Source of the DNA: Bacteroidales bacterium
GTDB lineage: Bacteria > Bacteroidota > Bacteroidia > Bacteroidales > VadinHA17
Direction: 5' to 3'
Length of the DNA: 63,248 nt
Assembly: GCA_011620595.1 (NCBI GenBank)
Contig: WOYX01000007.1
Span: 4,989 to 68,236, forward strand
A program made the position numbers and the translations under genes. The notes under the pieces are model-generated. The model did no database searches. It was not told where the DNA came from and worked only from the letters and a program-made list of their open reading frames with translations. Position 1 is the stretch's first letter. Each line of letters opens with the position of its first letter. This document shows, one piece after another, positions 35,751-44,389 of this stretch.

Positions 35751-36745
35751 TTCAGCTCTCCTTCCTTTTTAAGCCAGTCAAGGGTGATCTGTGCCCCTTC
35801 ACGAAATGGTATAATGCTGTAACCCAGCTCCGTCATTGCTTTATTACTGCTCAGGCTCCAGTGATTGAGATATTTCTTCACCCACGCCGACGTTATCAGC
35901 GGAGGCCATCCGGTCAGCGCCGCCTGCCACTCCATCACCCTGGCAATGGCGACCATAAGCCATACCGGAAAAGGAATGAGCAGCCTCCTCTTGCCTGTCA
36001 CCTCTGCAAGTGTATTGAAGAACTGACTGAAGGTCAGGTTCTCACCGCCCAGGGCATAACGTTCACCCGGTCGTCCATGCTTCGCGGCAAGTATGATGCC
36101 GCTTACCACATCATCAACCAGCACATAGCTCCCCACACAACTCCCGTCGCCTGGCAGGATACGCCATCGCCCCCGGCTGTAGAGCTTTATCATCTTCGTC
36201 AGGGAATTGCTTTCATTGACCGGACCCGGACCGTAAACACGTGACGGATTGACAATCACAGTCTCAAGGCCGTCCCTGTTGTACGACCTGACAAGCTCTT
36301 CAGCTTCAGCTTTGGTCTCCTCGTAATCATTGTAATATGGCACGCTCCTCGGGAAAGACTCATCTATGGGATCAACACCCGGGGAAGGGCCGATGACCGC
36401 GGCTGAAGAGGTAAAGACAAACCTCTTTACCCCATTCTGCAAGGCAGCTCTGAGCAGGTTTTCAGTCCCTGTCACATTTATCCGGTAAGGCAGCCTCTTA
36501 TCCCTTGACCACGGCTTGGCATAGGCTGCAAGGTGAAATACCGTATCACACCCACTGACTCCTTCAGCAAGAGCATTAACCTCGTCAAGATCTCCAAGGC
36601 AAGAAGTCACGCCGGGAAGGCGACTTAAGGCATTGAATTTTTCGGGAGCGCGTACAAGGCACTTGACATTGTGACCTTCGGCAGAGAGCCGCTCCGCAAG
36701 CCTCTGCCCGATAAATCCGTTGGCACCGGTAAGAAAAACCTTCAT
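35747..36745 (-). CDS. NAD-dependent epimerase/dehydratase (extended SDR)
   Basis: The 332-residue protein has the GANGFIGQ cofactor motif at the N-terminus, the FTSSAAV strand carrying the catalytic Ser, and YEETK carrying the Tyr-Lys pair. It resembles dihydroflavonol reductase or hydroxysteroid dehydrogenase-like extended SDRs as much as sugar epimerases. It is the first gene of a two-gene unit with the SDR, with an ATGA overlap. Joint reduction of a lipid or terpenoid substrate is a reasonable guess. Confidence 0.85.
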   Translation of the reverse strand: MKVFLTGANGFIGQRLAERLSAEGHNVKCLVRAPEKFNALSRLPGVTSCLGDLDEVNALAEGVSGCDTVFHLAAYAKPWSRDKRLPYRINVTGTENLLRAALQNGVKRFVFTSSAAVIGPSPGVDPIDESFPRSVPYYNDYEETKAEAEELVRSYNRDGLETVIVNPSRVYGPGPVNESNSLTKMIKLYSRGRWRILPGDGSCVGSYVLVDDVVSGIILAAKHGRPGERYALGGENLTFSQFFNTLAEVTGKRRLLIPFPVWLMVAIARVMEWQAALTGWPPLITSAWVKKYLNHWSLSSNKAMTELGYSIIPFREGAQITLDWLKKEGELK

Positions 36746-36834
36746 AATAGTATAAGTGACAGTATCAAATATACTGAATAAAATCCTTTGGAGTATCCTC
36801 AGCTATTATATGTCCGATGCCGGCCAGACTGATA

Positions 36835-38778
36835 CTACAAACTCACTTTAACCTTTGCCTCTGACTTTCTGGCGACATCACTTTCAGATACAACGGCAAG
36901 AGACAATTCAGCCTTTCTGCTGCAACCCTCAGATGCACTGACATATACGGGCACCATTACGTCATTTCCTTCTGCAGGAGCAGCTATCTCAGTGTAAAGC
37001 CGGGCTTCCCAGCCTTGGCCAGTAATGGCAGCCTTCAGACGGCATATATCGTCTCCTGAAACAACGAACTCGACAATTCCTTCGTCTGATATTTTTTTAG
37101 TTGCAACGGCTGCGGAGACCGTGGCCGCCTTCCTGACGACCCTGGAATCGAGCGATCTCACCCCGACTGTATACGAGAGAATCCCCTGCTCATTTCTGTG
37201 AATATCCAGTACATAGAAATGGAGGCGGTTATGACTGTCAACATATTCGAACTCGCTCCCGGAATTGAGGCCTGCATGGAAGAGTGCGTCATTGAGTTGC
37301 CGGTAGTCGGCCACGGTACGCATTACTTTCTCCCCGTTGGGCTTTACATAATCAACCATGTTTATATCCTCCGGGTGGGCATCAATGACCCAGTTGAAAC
37401 AGTTGAACTGGTTCGGACCGCCGTTTCTCCCTTCCCCATCGGTATTCATTGCCAGCAGCACCCCATTGTCAGGGCAGAAGGAGTCATAGCCGATACGCTG
37501 CACCACCTCAAGAGAGTAATAGTCAAACCTCGGCGTGCCGGGTGAGAGCGGGTCTGCTGCCGGGTCGGTCACAGGAGTGCGGTCATGAGGCTCAGCGCCG
37601 TCGAGACGCACTATCATGCCGGCGTATTCGCCCGGCAGCGGCTCAACGGCACGCGCGGTTATACGTGCTGTCACCGGTGCCGAGGAGGCCAGTTGATCCC
37701 TGCTGACGGTAATAAGGTCATCCTCTGTTATGAACTCATTGACCAGCCTGTTGCGAACCATCAGTCCGGCCGGCATGCTTGCCCCTGCTATCGGGGGTAC
37801 CACCCATCTCATATGCGGACCGCCCGGACCGTTGAATGACCCGCGGTCCATCATGTCCCAGGGCCCCGACCCGGCCCGCCGGTAAGGCTGAACGTAGGGG
37901 TTATTGTTGTTGTCACCTATGCGGAAGGCGAAGTGACCCAGTTCATGGGTTATGGTACCGGAGTTCTCTCCCTGCCTGATTGAGGAGAGTCCCCACATCA
38001 TCTGCCCTGCCTTCCATGAGGTCCACTCCACATAACGCGTAGGGACCCACCGCGGCATATCCGGATCAGGATTGCCCCATTCGGGAGGTATCTCATCCCT
38101 GCTGTTGAACTTCATCTCGCCGAACTCCTGCCAGACTCCGGTCTCGTCATATCCGGCATAAATGCGCAGTATGGCATCGTAGTTTTTCTTAAGGTCACCC
38201 GCGTCTGCTTTCCAAAGTGAGTCTATATCACGCTCCATGCGGTAGCGGGCTGTGCTGCCGTCAGGAGTCGACTGGTTCTGCCGGTGCTCATTAAGCCCGT
38301 ACGCCCATAGCGGACGGGGCATACGGTAAGGCCCGAAAGCTTCCAGAAGAGTGATGCCAAAGCGGCCCCTCGACTGCTCCATCCAGTACCCGTTGATGGT
38401 CTGTCCGTGATTGACAGCAGAAGGCTTTAACCAGAAGTCAGAATAAAACTGCGGTATCGCCTCACGGGAAACAGGGTCAATCTGCGGATTACCGAACATA
38501 TCTGATCCCTTGGGCAGTGTCATCACAAAGGGCTGATCAGTAAAGTCAACAGCCACCAGGGCCATTCGAAACTCACGCTCAGGCTTAAGAGAAGGATCAG
38601 CCCAGCTTTTCCCCGGTATAGGTCTATAGTCGTCCCATGTCATCGCATCCTGATCCTGAACCTTCTGCGGATCGATTGGAACATAAGGCACCTGCCTGTT
38701 GCTGTTGACCTGGCCCGAGGTGACAGATACTGCAAAGAGCAGGGCAAGAGCAGCAGATATAAATTCCGGTCTCGTCAT
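36835..38778 (-). CDS. Secreted M6-like metalloprotease
   Basis: The 647-residue protein has a signal peptide (residues 1-22) and a zinc motif HELGH (His278, Glu279, His282). The likely third ligand, Asp289, is one residue further on than in standard M6 peptidases (HExxHxxGxxD), so the site is slightly unusual. A 'PWDMMDRGSFNGPGG' region with the met-turn follows, as in immune inhibitor A-like enzymes. The C-terminal region looks like a beta-sandwich. It is paired with an M28 aminopeptidase gene 18 bases upstream, suggesting extracellular protein use. Confidence 0.75.
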   Translation of the reverse strand: MTRPEFISAALALLFAVSVTSGQVNSNRQVPYVPIDPQKVQDQDAMTWDDYRPIPGKSWADPSLKPEREFRMALVAVDFTDQPFVMTLPKGSDMFGNPQIDPVSREAIPQFYSDFWLKPSAVNHGQTINGYWMEQSRGRFGITLLEAFGPYRMPRPLWAYGLNEHRQNQSTPDGSTARYRMERDIDSLWKADAGDLKKNYDAILRIYAGYDETGVWQEFGEMKFNSRDEIPPEWGNPDPDMPRWVPTRYVEWTSWKAGQMMWGLSSIRQGENSGTITHELGHFAFRIGDNNNNPYVQPYRRAGSGPWDMMDRGSFNGPGGPHMRWVVPPIAGASMPAGLMVRNRLVNEFITEDDLITVSRDQLASSAPVTARITARAVEPLPGEYAGMIVRLDGAEPHDRTPVTDPAADPLSPGTPRFDYYSLEVVQRIGYDSFCPDNGVLLAMNTDGEGRNGGPNQFNCFNWVIDAHPEDINMVDYVKPNGEKVMRTVADYRQLNDALFHAGLNSGSEFEYVDSHNRLHFYVLDIHRNEQGILSYTVGVRSLDSRVVRKAATVSAAVATKKISDEGIVEFVVSGDDICRLKAAITGQGWEARLYTEIAAPAEGNDVMVPVYVSASEGCSRKAELSLAVVSESDVARKSEAKVKVSL

Positions 38779-38796
38779 CCTGATTTTTTTTACTGT

Positions 38797-40353
38797 TTAT
38801 TTTTCATCATTGTACAACCCCTCGCGTGATAGCAGATGATCAAGATTGGCAAGTCCGTAAACGACCACTGCGGTAACAACAGCCGTGTGCTCCTGGTATT
38901 CAGATATGCTCTTGTCATAGGTATCACGCTCAGTGTGCCAAATCTCACCGTAATTAAAGTTATAGCCCTTGCTGTCGGGACAGTCAAATGACAGTGCAGG
39001 CACGCCGTTCATGGCGAAATAAGCATGGTCCGAGCCACCTGCTGTCGTCGGCTTCGGGCGGGGTGGCTGCGTACGCTTCGTCAACGTGAACGGAAAATCC
39101 GGGTTAATACTGTTCAGGGGCTTGCACACCTTCTCGAAGTCATTATACATGGCATCCGGCACTGTCAGTCCTGAAGCCACGGTTGGCCCGCCGTCGCGAT
39201 TGAAATAGTTGGATATTTTTGGCAGCTTCTCCGTGTTGCTCTCAACCCAGTGTTTTGACCCCAGCAGCCCGAACTCCTCACCTGCCCACAGGCATACCAG
39301 GATGGTGCGTTCGGGTTTACCCCCGGCAGCCATGATAAGCCGTGCAGCCTCCATGGCAGGGGTCACTCCCGATCCGTCATCAACACCTCCTGTGGCTACA
39401 TCAAATGCATCAAGGTGTCCTCCCATCATTACGTACTGATCAGGGTACTTCCTTCCCCGTATGACACCTATCACATTATGATATTTCACCGGTCCGGGCT
39501 TGAAATGATTGCGGATGTCAAACTCAAGGAGGAAGTATCTTCGCTCTTTAGCCATCTGTTCAATGATCTTATACTGACTCTCATCAAGCTTGATATCGCA
39601 TACTGTCGGCAGGTTTTCAAATGTCATACTGTCAAGGTTCTTCCTGTCATAAAGAACCCTGATGGGTACCTCCGCAGACTGGATGACGCCAAGGATACCG
39701 GCCTCACGCATCTCCCTGTAGAACAGGGCAGGCTCCTCCTTCAGGGGAAGCATCGGCTTCGGTTCACTGCCACGGTTGGAGTAATTTTCACGCATTATCT
39801 CCCGGTTGATCTTTGAGATGGAGTCATTGTACAGTTTGATCACCTCCCTCGCCGAATCAGCCTTGAGTGAGTAGTCAATGGGCCAGCCTGTGCTCTTCCC
39901 TCCTATCAGCACCCATGCTCCCTTCAGGGCACCCTTCATCCGTTCAAACTCCTCCTTGCTCTTCGGCTCAATAAGGACATGCCCCCGCTGGACACCCTTT
40001 GTGCCTGAAGTATATGAGGGTGTGGCAAAATGAAGATCCATGCCGTTATCCGACAGCATCCTGCCGAACCACGGTCCGCGGTTAAACCCTACCGGAACCG
40101 TCCCCGCCTCATCCATGATCACCTCCATGCCCCATTTCCTGAACTCAGAGGCACACCATTCAGCAGCATTCTCATATGCATCCGATCCGATAAGCCTTCC
40201 GCCAAAACAGTTAGTGATGACATCAAGATGGTGCATGGCCTGGTTATCGGTGGTGCCAATCTCAATGATCCGGTCAATGACTTTGTTATGCTGTGCTTCA
40301 GTGCCGCCGGCAAAGATTAATACTGTCACCAGGGTGAGGAGGATCTTTTTCAT
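38797..40353 (-). CDS. M28 family zinc aminopeptidase with PA-type insert
   Basis: The 518-residue protein has a signal peptide (cleavage near Ala20, GTEA|QHN). A protease-associated-like region (residues about 110-240) precedes the co-catalytic zinc site: GGHLDAFDV (His and Asp), DDGSG (bridging Asp), WAGEEFGL (Glu-Glu), an Asp in NRDGG and a late His in GGSDHA. It should release N-terminal residues from peptides outside the inner membrane. It is likely transcribed together with the M6-like protease. Confidence 0.92.
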   Translation of the reverse strand: MKKILLTLVTVLIFAGGTEAQHNKVIDRIIEIGTTDNQAMHHLDVITNCFGGRLIGSDAYENAAEWCASEFRKWGMEVIMDEAGTVPVGFNRGPWFGRMLSDNGMDLHFATPSYTSGTKGVQRGHVLIEPKSKEEFERMKGALKGAWVLIGGKSTGWPIDYSLKADSAREVIKLYNDSISKINREIMRENYSNRGSEPKPMLPLKEEPALFYREMREAGILGVIQSAEVPIRVLYDRKNLDSMTFENLPTVCDIKLDESQYKIIEQMAKERRYFLLEFDIRNHFKPGPVKYHNVIGVIRGRKYPDQYVMMGGHLDAFDVATGGVDDGSGVTPAMEAARLIMAAGGKPERTILVCLWAGEEFGLLGSKHWVESNTEKLPKISNYFNRDGGPTVASGLTVPDAMYNDFEKVCKPLNSINPDFPFTLTKRTQPPRPKPTTAGGSDHAYFAMNGVPALSFDCPDSKGYNFNYGEIWHTERDTYDKSISEYQEHTAVVTAVVVYGLANLDHLLSREGLYNDEK

Positions 40354-40505
40354 TTTTTATGTTTTCAGATTACGACCGGGAATTTAGGCATAATAGCAAA
40401 ACGAAGCCCACGGCCGGTACGCCTTTAGCATAAATTAACAGTTACACACCACCGGCGCGACCAGTATCTTCTATCTATCCTTTAACCCCATACTATATAT
40501 TTTAA

Positions 40506-40547
40506 CCTTTTGCCTTTCCCCTTTTGCCTTTCCCCTTTTGCCTTTCC
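40506..40547. repeat. 14-base tandem repeat, three copies
   Basis: CCTTTTGCCTTTCC occurs three times in perfect tandem, with related GCCTTTC pieces continuing to about 40620. It lies in the upstream region shared by the M28 gene and the small unknown gene at 40640. Confidence 0.95.
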
Positions 40548-40639
40548 CCCAGGCCTGACCGTTGCCCCTGGTCTATATGCTCTTGCCTTTCAGCAGCGAT
40601 AGCTGTTGCCTTTCGCCTGCTTCTTTGTAACTTGGCACC

Positions 40640-41062
40640 ATGTACCAGAAAGATTACATCCTACGTATGATCGAGATGCTCGGCGACCTGATCGCAGCCA
40701 TACTCGGACTGGTGAGGAAGGGTGATTTTCACGGGGCAACAGAAAAGCTGGAGCGGGTTTATTATGACATCCTGAAGGAAGATGCCGCTTTCTTCAGATC
40801 AATACCTAAGGAAGATCTGACACGAAGACTCATCCACGAGCACAACTATACCAACGGCCACCTGGAGATACTCGCTGAACTGTTCAACGCGGAAGCAGAG
40901 GTTGAGTTGGCTCAGGACAACAGGTCGGAGTCTCTTGAATATTCGGAAAAGTCTTTGCTGCTGTTCGAGTACATTGACTTGCAGCAGAAGACTCTCTCAC
41001 TGGAACGACTCGATAAGATGAGAGCCATCAGTGAACGCATAGAAGCGCTCAGAGACGGCTGA
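40640..41062 (+). CDS. Small helical protein, DUF6483-like, function unknown
   Basis: The 140-residue product is all-helical in appearance and starts with MYQKDYILRMIEMLGDLIAAIL, a pattern I associate with the DUF6483 family. A TPR-like helix pair may be present in the second half (residues 75-135). There is no signal peptide or membrane segment. No function is known for these proteins. It is a single gene, convergent with the sirtuin gene, and the real gene status is supported by consistent codon use. Confidence 0.6.
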   Translation: MYQKDYILRMIEMLGDLIAAILGLVRKGDFHGATEKLERVYYDILKEDAAFFRSIPKEDLTRRLIHEHNYTNGHLEILAELFNAEAEVELAQDNRSESLEYSEKSLLLFEYIDLQQKTLSLERLDKMRAISERIEALRDG

Positions 41063-41164
41063 ATGTACTCTTCAGGCTGCTCTGCGATAGGATGCAATTT
41101 TCGTGCAACAACCAGGCATACTCTTCAGGAAACTTCGTAAGGTGATACAACCTGCGGTCAACAA

Positions 41165-41854
41165 TTAAACGTACTCTGCAAGCAACCCTGCAAGCTGAGC
41201 AACCCCCTTCCCTGCGCCCTCGTTGATATATACCACCTTGTGGCCCGAGTAGACCCGCACCGGCTTCGGGTCTATTATGAAGATCCTCGTTGATTCCGGG
41301 ACGTAATGCACCAGTCCTGCCGCCGGGTATACAACCAGTGAGGTTCCGATCACTGCAAAGATATCGGCATAGGATGCAATGTCCGCTGCCTCCTCCATTG
41401 CCGGGACAGCCTCGCCGAACCATACGATGTTCGGACGGAGTGGGGAACCGTCGGCGGCCTTCTCTTCGGGAAGTATATCGCGATAGCCGATGTCAGTTAT
41501 GCCGTACGGGTTGTTGCTGCTCCGCGCCTGTGTCAGGAGCCCGTGGAGGTGGAGTACCTTTGTGCTGCCGGCCCGTTCATGAAGGTTATCGACATTCTGG
41601 GTTATAATATGGACATCAAAATTCTTCTCCAGTGCAGCAAGTCCTTTGTGCCCCTCATTGGGTTCGGCCGTTGCCAGCTGCCTGCGGCGTTCATTGTAAA
41701 AACGCTGAACAAGGTCAGGATTGCGATGCCATGCATCAATTGATGCTACGTCTTCTACCCTGTACTGCTCCCACAGCCCGCCGCTGTCGCGAAACGTCTT
41801 TATTCCGCTCTCGGCACTCATGCCGGCGCCCGTCAGTATTACCAGTTTCTTCAT
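41165..41854 (-). CDS. Sir2-family NAD-dependent deacylase lacking zinc cysteines
   Basis: The 229-residue sirtuin has the NAD motifs GAGMSAESGI (9-18) and TQNVDN (85-90) and the catalytic His104 (LHLHG). Tyr53 and Arg56 (YNERR) match the pair that marks SIRT5-type enzymes that prefer succinyl or malonyl lysine. The four zinc-binding cysteines usual between residues 110 and 140 are all missing; this stretch has no cysteine at all. Such zinc-less sirtuins are common in Bacteroidetes. The symbol cobB is often used, but the missing zinc site makes me leave it open. Confidence 0.9.
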   Translation of the reverse strand: MKKLVILTGAGMSAESGIKTFRDSGGLWEQYRVEDVASIDAWHRNPDLVQRFYNERRRQLATAEPNEGHKGLAALEKNFDVHIITQNVDNLHERAGSTKVLHLHGLLTQARSSNNPYGITDIGYRDILPEEKAADGSPLRPNIVWFGEAVPAMEEAADIASYADIFAVIGTSLVVYPAAGLVHYVPESTRIFIIDPKPVRVYSGHKVVYINEGAGKGVAQLAGLLAEYV

Positions 41855-41960
41855 GCTATGAAGATATAAAAAACAGGAATAAGGTCTTCACCAGGCAACA
41901 GTCTCCCGAGATGATCTGAGGACTTCAATATTCAGACCGCATGACATGGCGCAGCGCCAG

Positions 41961-42132
41961 ACCTTCAGACCCGTGACCTTCAGACCTGAGACCTTCCGAC
42001 CTGAGACCTTCCGACCTGAGACCTTCCGACCTGAGACCTTCAGACCTCAGACCTCAGACCTTCAGACCTCAGACCTCAGACCTTCAGACCCGTGACCTTC
42101 AGACCTGAGACCTTCCGACCTGAGACCTTCAG
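41961..42132. repeat. Octanucleotide-type repeat tract (AGACCTTC units)
   Basis: About 20 units of 7-9 bases built on AGACCTTC, GACCTGAG and ACCTTCCG run through this stretch. An 8-base copy CAGCGCCA flanks it on each side (41952-41959 and 42139-42146). The reverse complement of the core (GAAGGTCT) forms the tract at the right end of the window. It sits between the divergent sirtuin and pcm genes. The rest of the 331-base interval holds nothing else I can recognise. Confidence 0.92.
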
Positions 42133-42185
42133 AATGCACAGCGCCATGCCAGTTTTTTTTGTAACTTGTAATCAGATTGCATCTG

Positions 42186-42884
42186 ATGAAGCTGCTGATT
42201 GTCATATTGATCGCCCTCGGTGGCAGCTCCCTGTGCCAGGATAAGGACCGGTATGCACAGGAACGAAACCGGATGGTTGAGAGCCAGATCGCCGCCAGGG
42301 GAATAAGCCACCAGCCTACACTGCAGGCCATGAGAAAAGTCCCGAGACATCTCTTCGTGCCATCTGTCCTTGCCGGCGAGGCATACACCGACAGACCGCT
42401 GCCGATAGGATATAACCAGACCATCTCCCAGCCTTTCGTTGTCGCATACATGACAGAGCTCTCCAGACCCGCAAGGGGCAAGAAGGCGCTGGAGATAGGT
42501 ACAGGGTCAGGGTACCAGGCCGCAGTGCTCGCTGAAATTGTTGATACGGTCTATACCATTGAAATAGTGCCGGAGCTTGCCAGGGAGGCTGCTGCACGAC
42601 TGAAGATCCTGGGTTATTCGAATATAGTGGCAAAGTACGGCGACGGGTACAAGGGCTGGCCCGAACATGCACCCTTCGATGTTATAATGGTTACTGCTGC
42701 TGCTGATCATATACCTCAGCCTCTTAAAGATCAGCTCGCCGAGGGAGGGAGACTGGTCATGCCGGTGGGTGACCCGGCCACTGTTCAGCAACTGATCGTA
42801 CTGACAAAGCGCAAGGGCAGGATCACCGAACAGCGCCTGGCACCGGTACGTTTCGTCCCGCTGAAAAGACTGAACATGAAATAA
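42186..42884 (+). CDS. pcm: Exported protein-L-isoaspartate O-methyltransferase
   Basis: Pcm repairs isoaspartyl damage in ageing proteins with S-adenosylmethionine. The ATG at 42186 gives 232 residues with a signal-peptide-like start (MKLLIVILIALGG), so this copy may act outside the cytoplasm. The methyltransferase core has the ALEIGTGSGYQAAVL SAM loop (about residues 92-106) and the 'GYNQTISQPFVVAYM' substrate loop. The tail is slightly short of some relatives. Since SAM is cytoplasmic, export would be puzzling; an uncleaved anchor is the alternative. Confidence 0.9.
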   Translation: MKLLIVILIALGGSSLCQDKDRYAQERNRMVESQIAARGISHQPTLQAMRKVPRHLFVPSVLAGEAYTDRPLPIGYNQTISQPFVVAYMTELSRPARGKKALEIGTGSGYQAAVLAEIVDTVYTIEIVPELAREAAARLKILGYSNIVAKYGDGYKGWPEHAPFDVIMVTAAADHIPQPLKDQLAEGGRLVMPVGDPATVQQLIVLTKRKGRITEQRLAPVRFVPLKRLNMK

Positions 42885-42977
42885 TTTTGCTCTACGGAGC
42901 CTGCCCCGGGTCAACGAATAAACGGCGTGGTGCTGTATGTAAAGTACAGATATTAATATCTATAATAGATTTATAAA

Positions 42978-43130
42978 ATGCTGTTTTCAACCACCCCGAC
43001 GAAGATTCGCATATTGATGTCAACTCTCCTTCTGTTAATCCCCATAACTATTATATGCACGCAGGGGCTCATCCCTGTATTCGTTGAAAAAACACCTTTA
43101 ATCCTGATCTCACGCAAATGGACCGGGTAA
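42978..43130 (+). CDS. Possible small hydrophobic protein (50 codons)
   Basis: The frame starts MLFSTTPTKIRILMSTLLLL, has a hydrophobic stretch of about 20 residues and ends at 43130. It matches no family I know and could be chance. It lies in the 295-base gap between pcm and the coiled-coil gene, which otherwise shows nothing. Confidence 0.25.
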   Translation: MLFSTTPTKIRILMSTLLLLIPITIICTQGLIPVFVEKTPLILISRKWTG

Positions 43131-43179
43131 ATAATTCGACAGGTCACCGGACCTTGACAGAATTGTTAACTTTGTCTCC

Positions 43180-44382
43180 ATGGAAAAACTGAACCTCTTC
43201 TTTGCCCAGATAAAGGATATCAACTGGTGGCAGAGGCTCTTCAGATGGAGAAGGATCCGAAACCTGAGCTTCGACGCCTACGAGGAGTTCCGAAGCCTGG
43301 CCCGCGACCTCGACAGGGGACGCAGGGAGATGGATGAACTGCGTAACCGTATGACGGAGATATCAGCCCGCAATGAAAGCCTGACGCAGAAGATCCGTGA
43401 CGTGGAGATGCATTCAGTACGCAAGGACACACAGATTGAAGAGCTCAATGGTCGCCTCCGCGAACACACCGGCACCATCAATGAACTGACACGGAAAGTG
43501 GCCGCTTTCGAAGCATCAAAAGAAGAAAACTTCAAAAATTATAACGAAAGTATCGCCCGCCTTAACCAAACCAAGGAGAGCCTCGAGGCTGAGCGCCGAA
43601 GGCTCGACGATGAGAGGGTGAGGGCCATCAAGGAACATAACGAGCGGATGAAACGGCTCTGGGCCGAACATGAGGCCGATGTCAAAAACACCATCATACG
43701 CATCTGCGACCTCAATCATGTGAACTACGTCGAGAAGGTCCCCTTCAGGGGTAACCCCGACAACACCATCGAGATCAGCGGCGAATATATCATCTTTGAT
43801 GCCAAGAGCCCGGCAAACGACGATCTCACTAACTTTCCCCTTTACATCAAGTCACAGGCGGAAAACCTGAAAAAATATGCAAGCCAGGACAGCGTGAAGA
43901 AATCGATGTTTCTGGTTGTGCCTACAAACACCATAGACAAGCTGAAGCAGCTTACCTACCACCTTGGTGATTATGACGTGTTTGTGATAACCCGTGACTC
44001 ACTCGAGCCGGTCATCCTCTCCCTGAAAAAGATTGAGGAGTATGACCTCGCCGAGAAACTCAGTCCCGAGGACCGCGACAGTATCTGCCGCATTATCGGC
44101 AAGTTCGCACATACCACAAAACGAAGAATACAGATCGACCAGTTCTTCCAGAAGGAGTTTATCGATATCGTGCTGAAGAGCGAAAAGGACTTGCCGGAGG
44201 AGATCCAGAAACAGGTCATCGAGTTCGAGAAGTCGGAGAAGCTCAACCCTCCCACCGAGAAGAGGGCAAAGATCATCTCTATTGACGAGCTGCAGAAGAA
44301 GAGCGAGGAGATAGATGCCGAGGCCCAGGCCCGCAAACTGTCCCTGCCGGACGCGGTTGATGATTTACAGAACGGACAGTGA
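43180..44382 (+). CDS. Coiled-coil protein with RmuC-like nuclease-type domain
   Basis: The 400-residue protein has a long coiled coil at residues 35-165, then a globular domain. In it, EISGEYIIFDAKSP (residues about 198-211) looks like the Glu/Asp-x-Lys core of a PD-(D/E)xK nuclease, as in RmuC, the DNA recombination limiter. A linker and charged C-terminus follow. Catalysis is not certain. It is cytoplasmic. HydF begins 7 bases after its stop, so the two are probably co-transcribed, which is an unexpected pairing. Confidence 0.65.
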   Translation: MEKLNLFFAQIKDINWWQRLFRWRRIRNLSFDAYEEFRSLARDLDRGRREMDELRNRMTEISARNESLTQKIRDVEMHSVRKDTQIEELNGRLREHTGTINELTRKVAAFEASKEENFKNYNESIARLNQTKESLEAERRRLDDERVRAIKEHNERMKRLWAEHEADVKNTIIRICDLNHVNYVEKVPFRGNPDNTIEISGEYIIFDAKSPANDDLTNFPLYIKSQAENLKKYASQDSVKKSMFLVVPTNTIDKLKQLTYHLGDYDVFVITRDSLEPVILSLKKIEEYDLAEKLSPEDRDSICRIIGKFAHTTKRRIQIDQFFQKEFIDIVLKSEKDLPEEIQKQVIEFEKSEKLNPPTEKRAKIISIDELQKKSEEIDAEAQARKLSLPDAVDDLQNGQ

Positions 44383-44389
44383 CTACAGC

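Noticed and set aside
37198-37545. 115-codon plus frame inside the M6-like protease gene
   Set aside because: Shadow of a well-supported minus-strand gene, with no motif.
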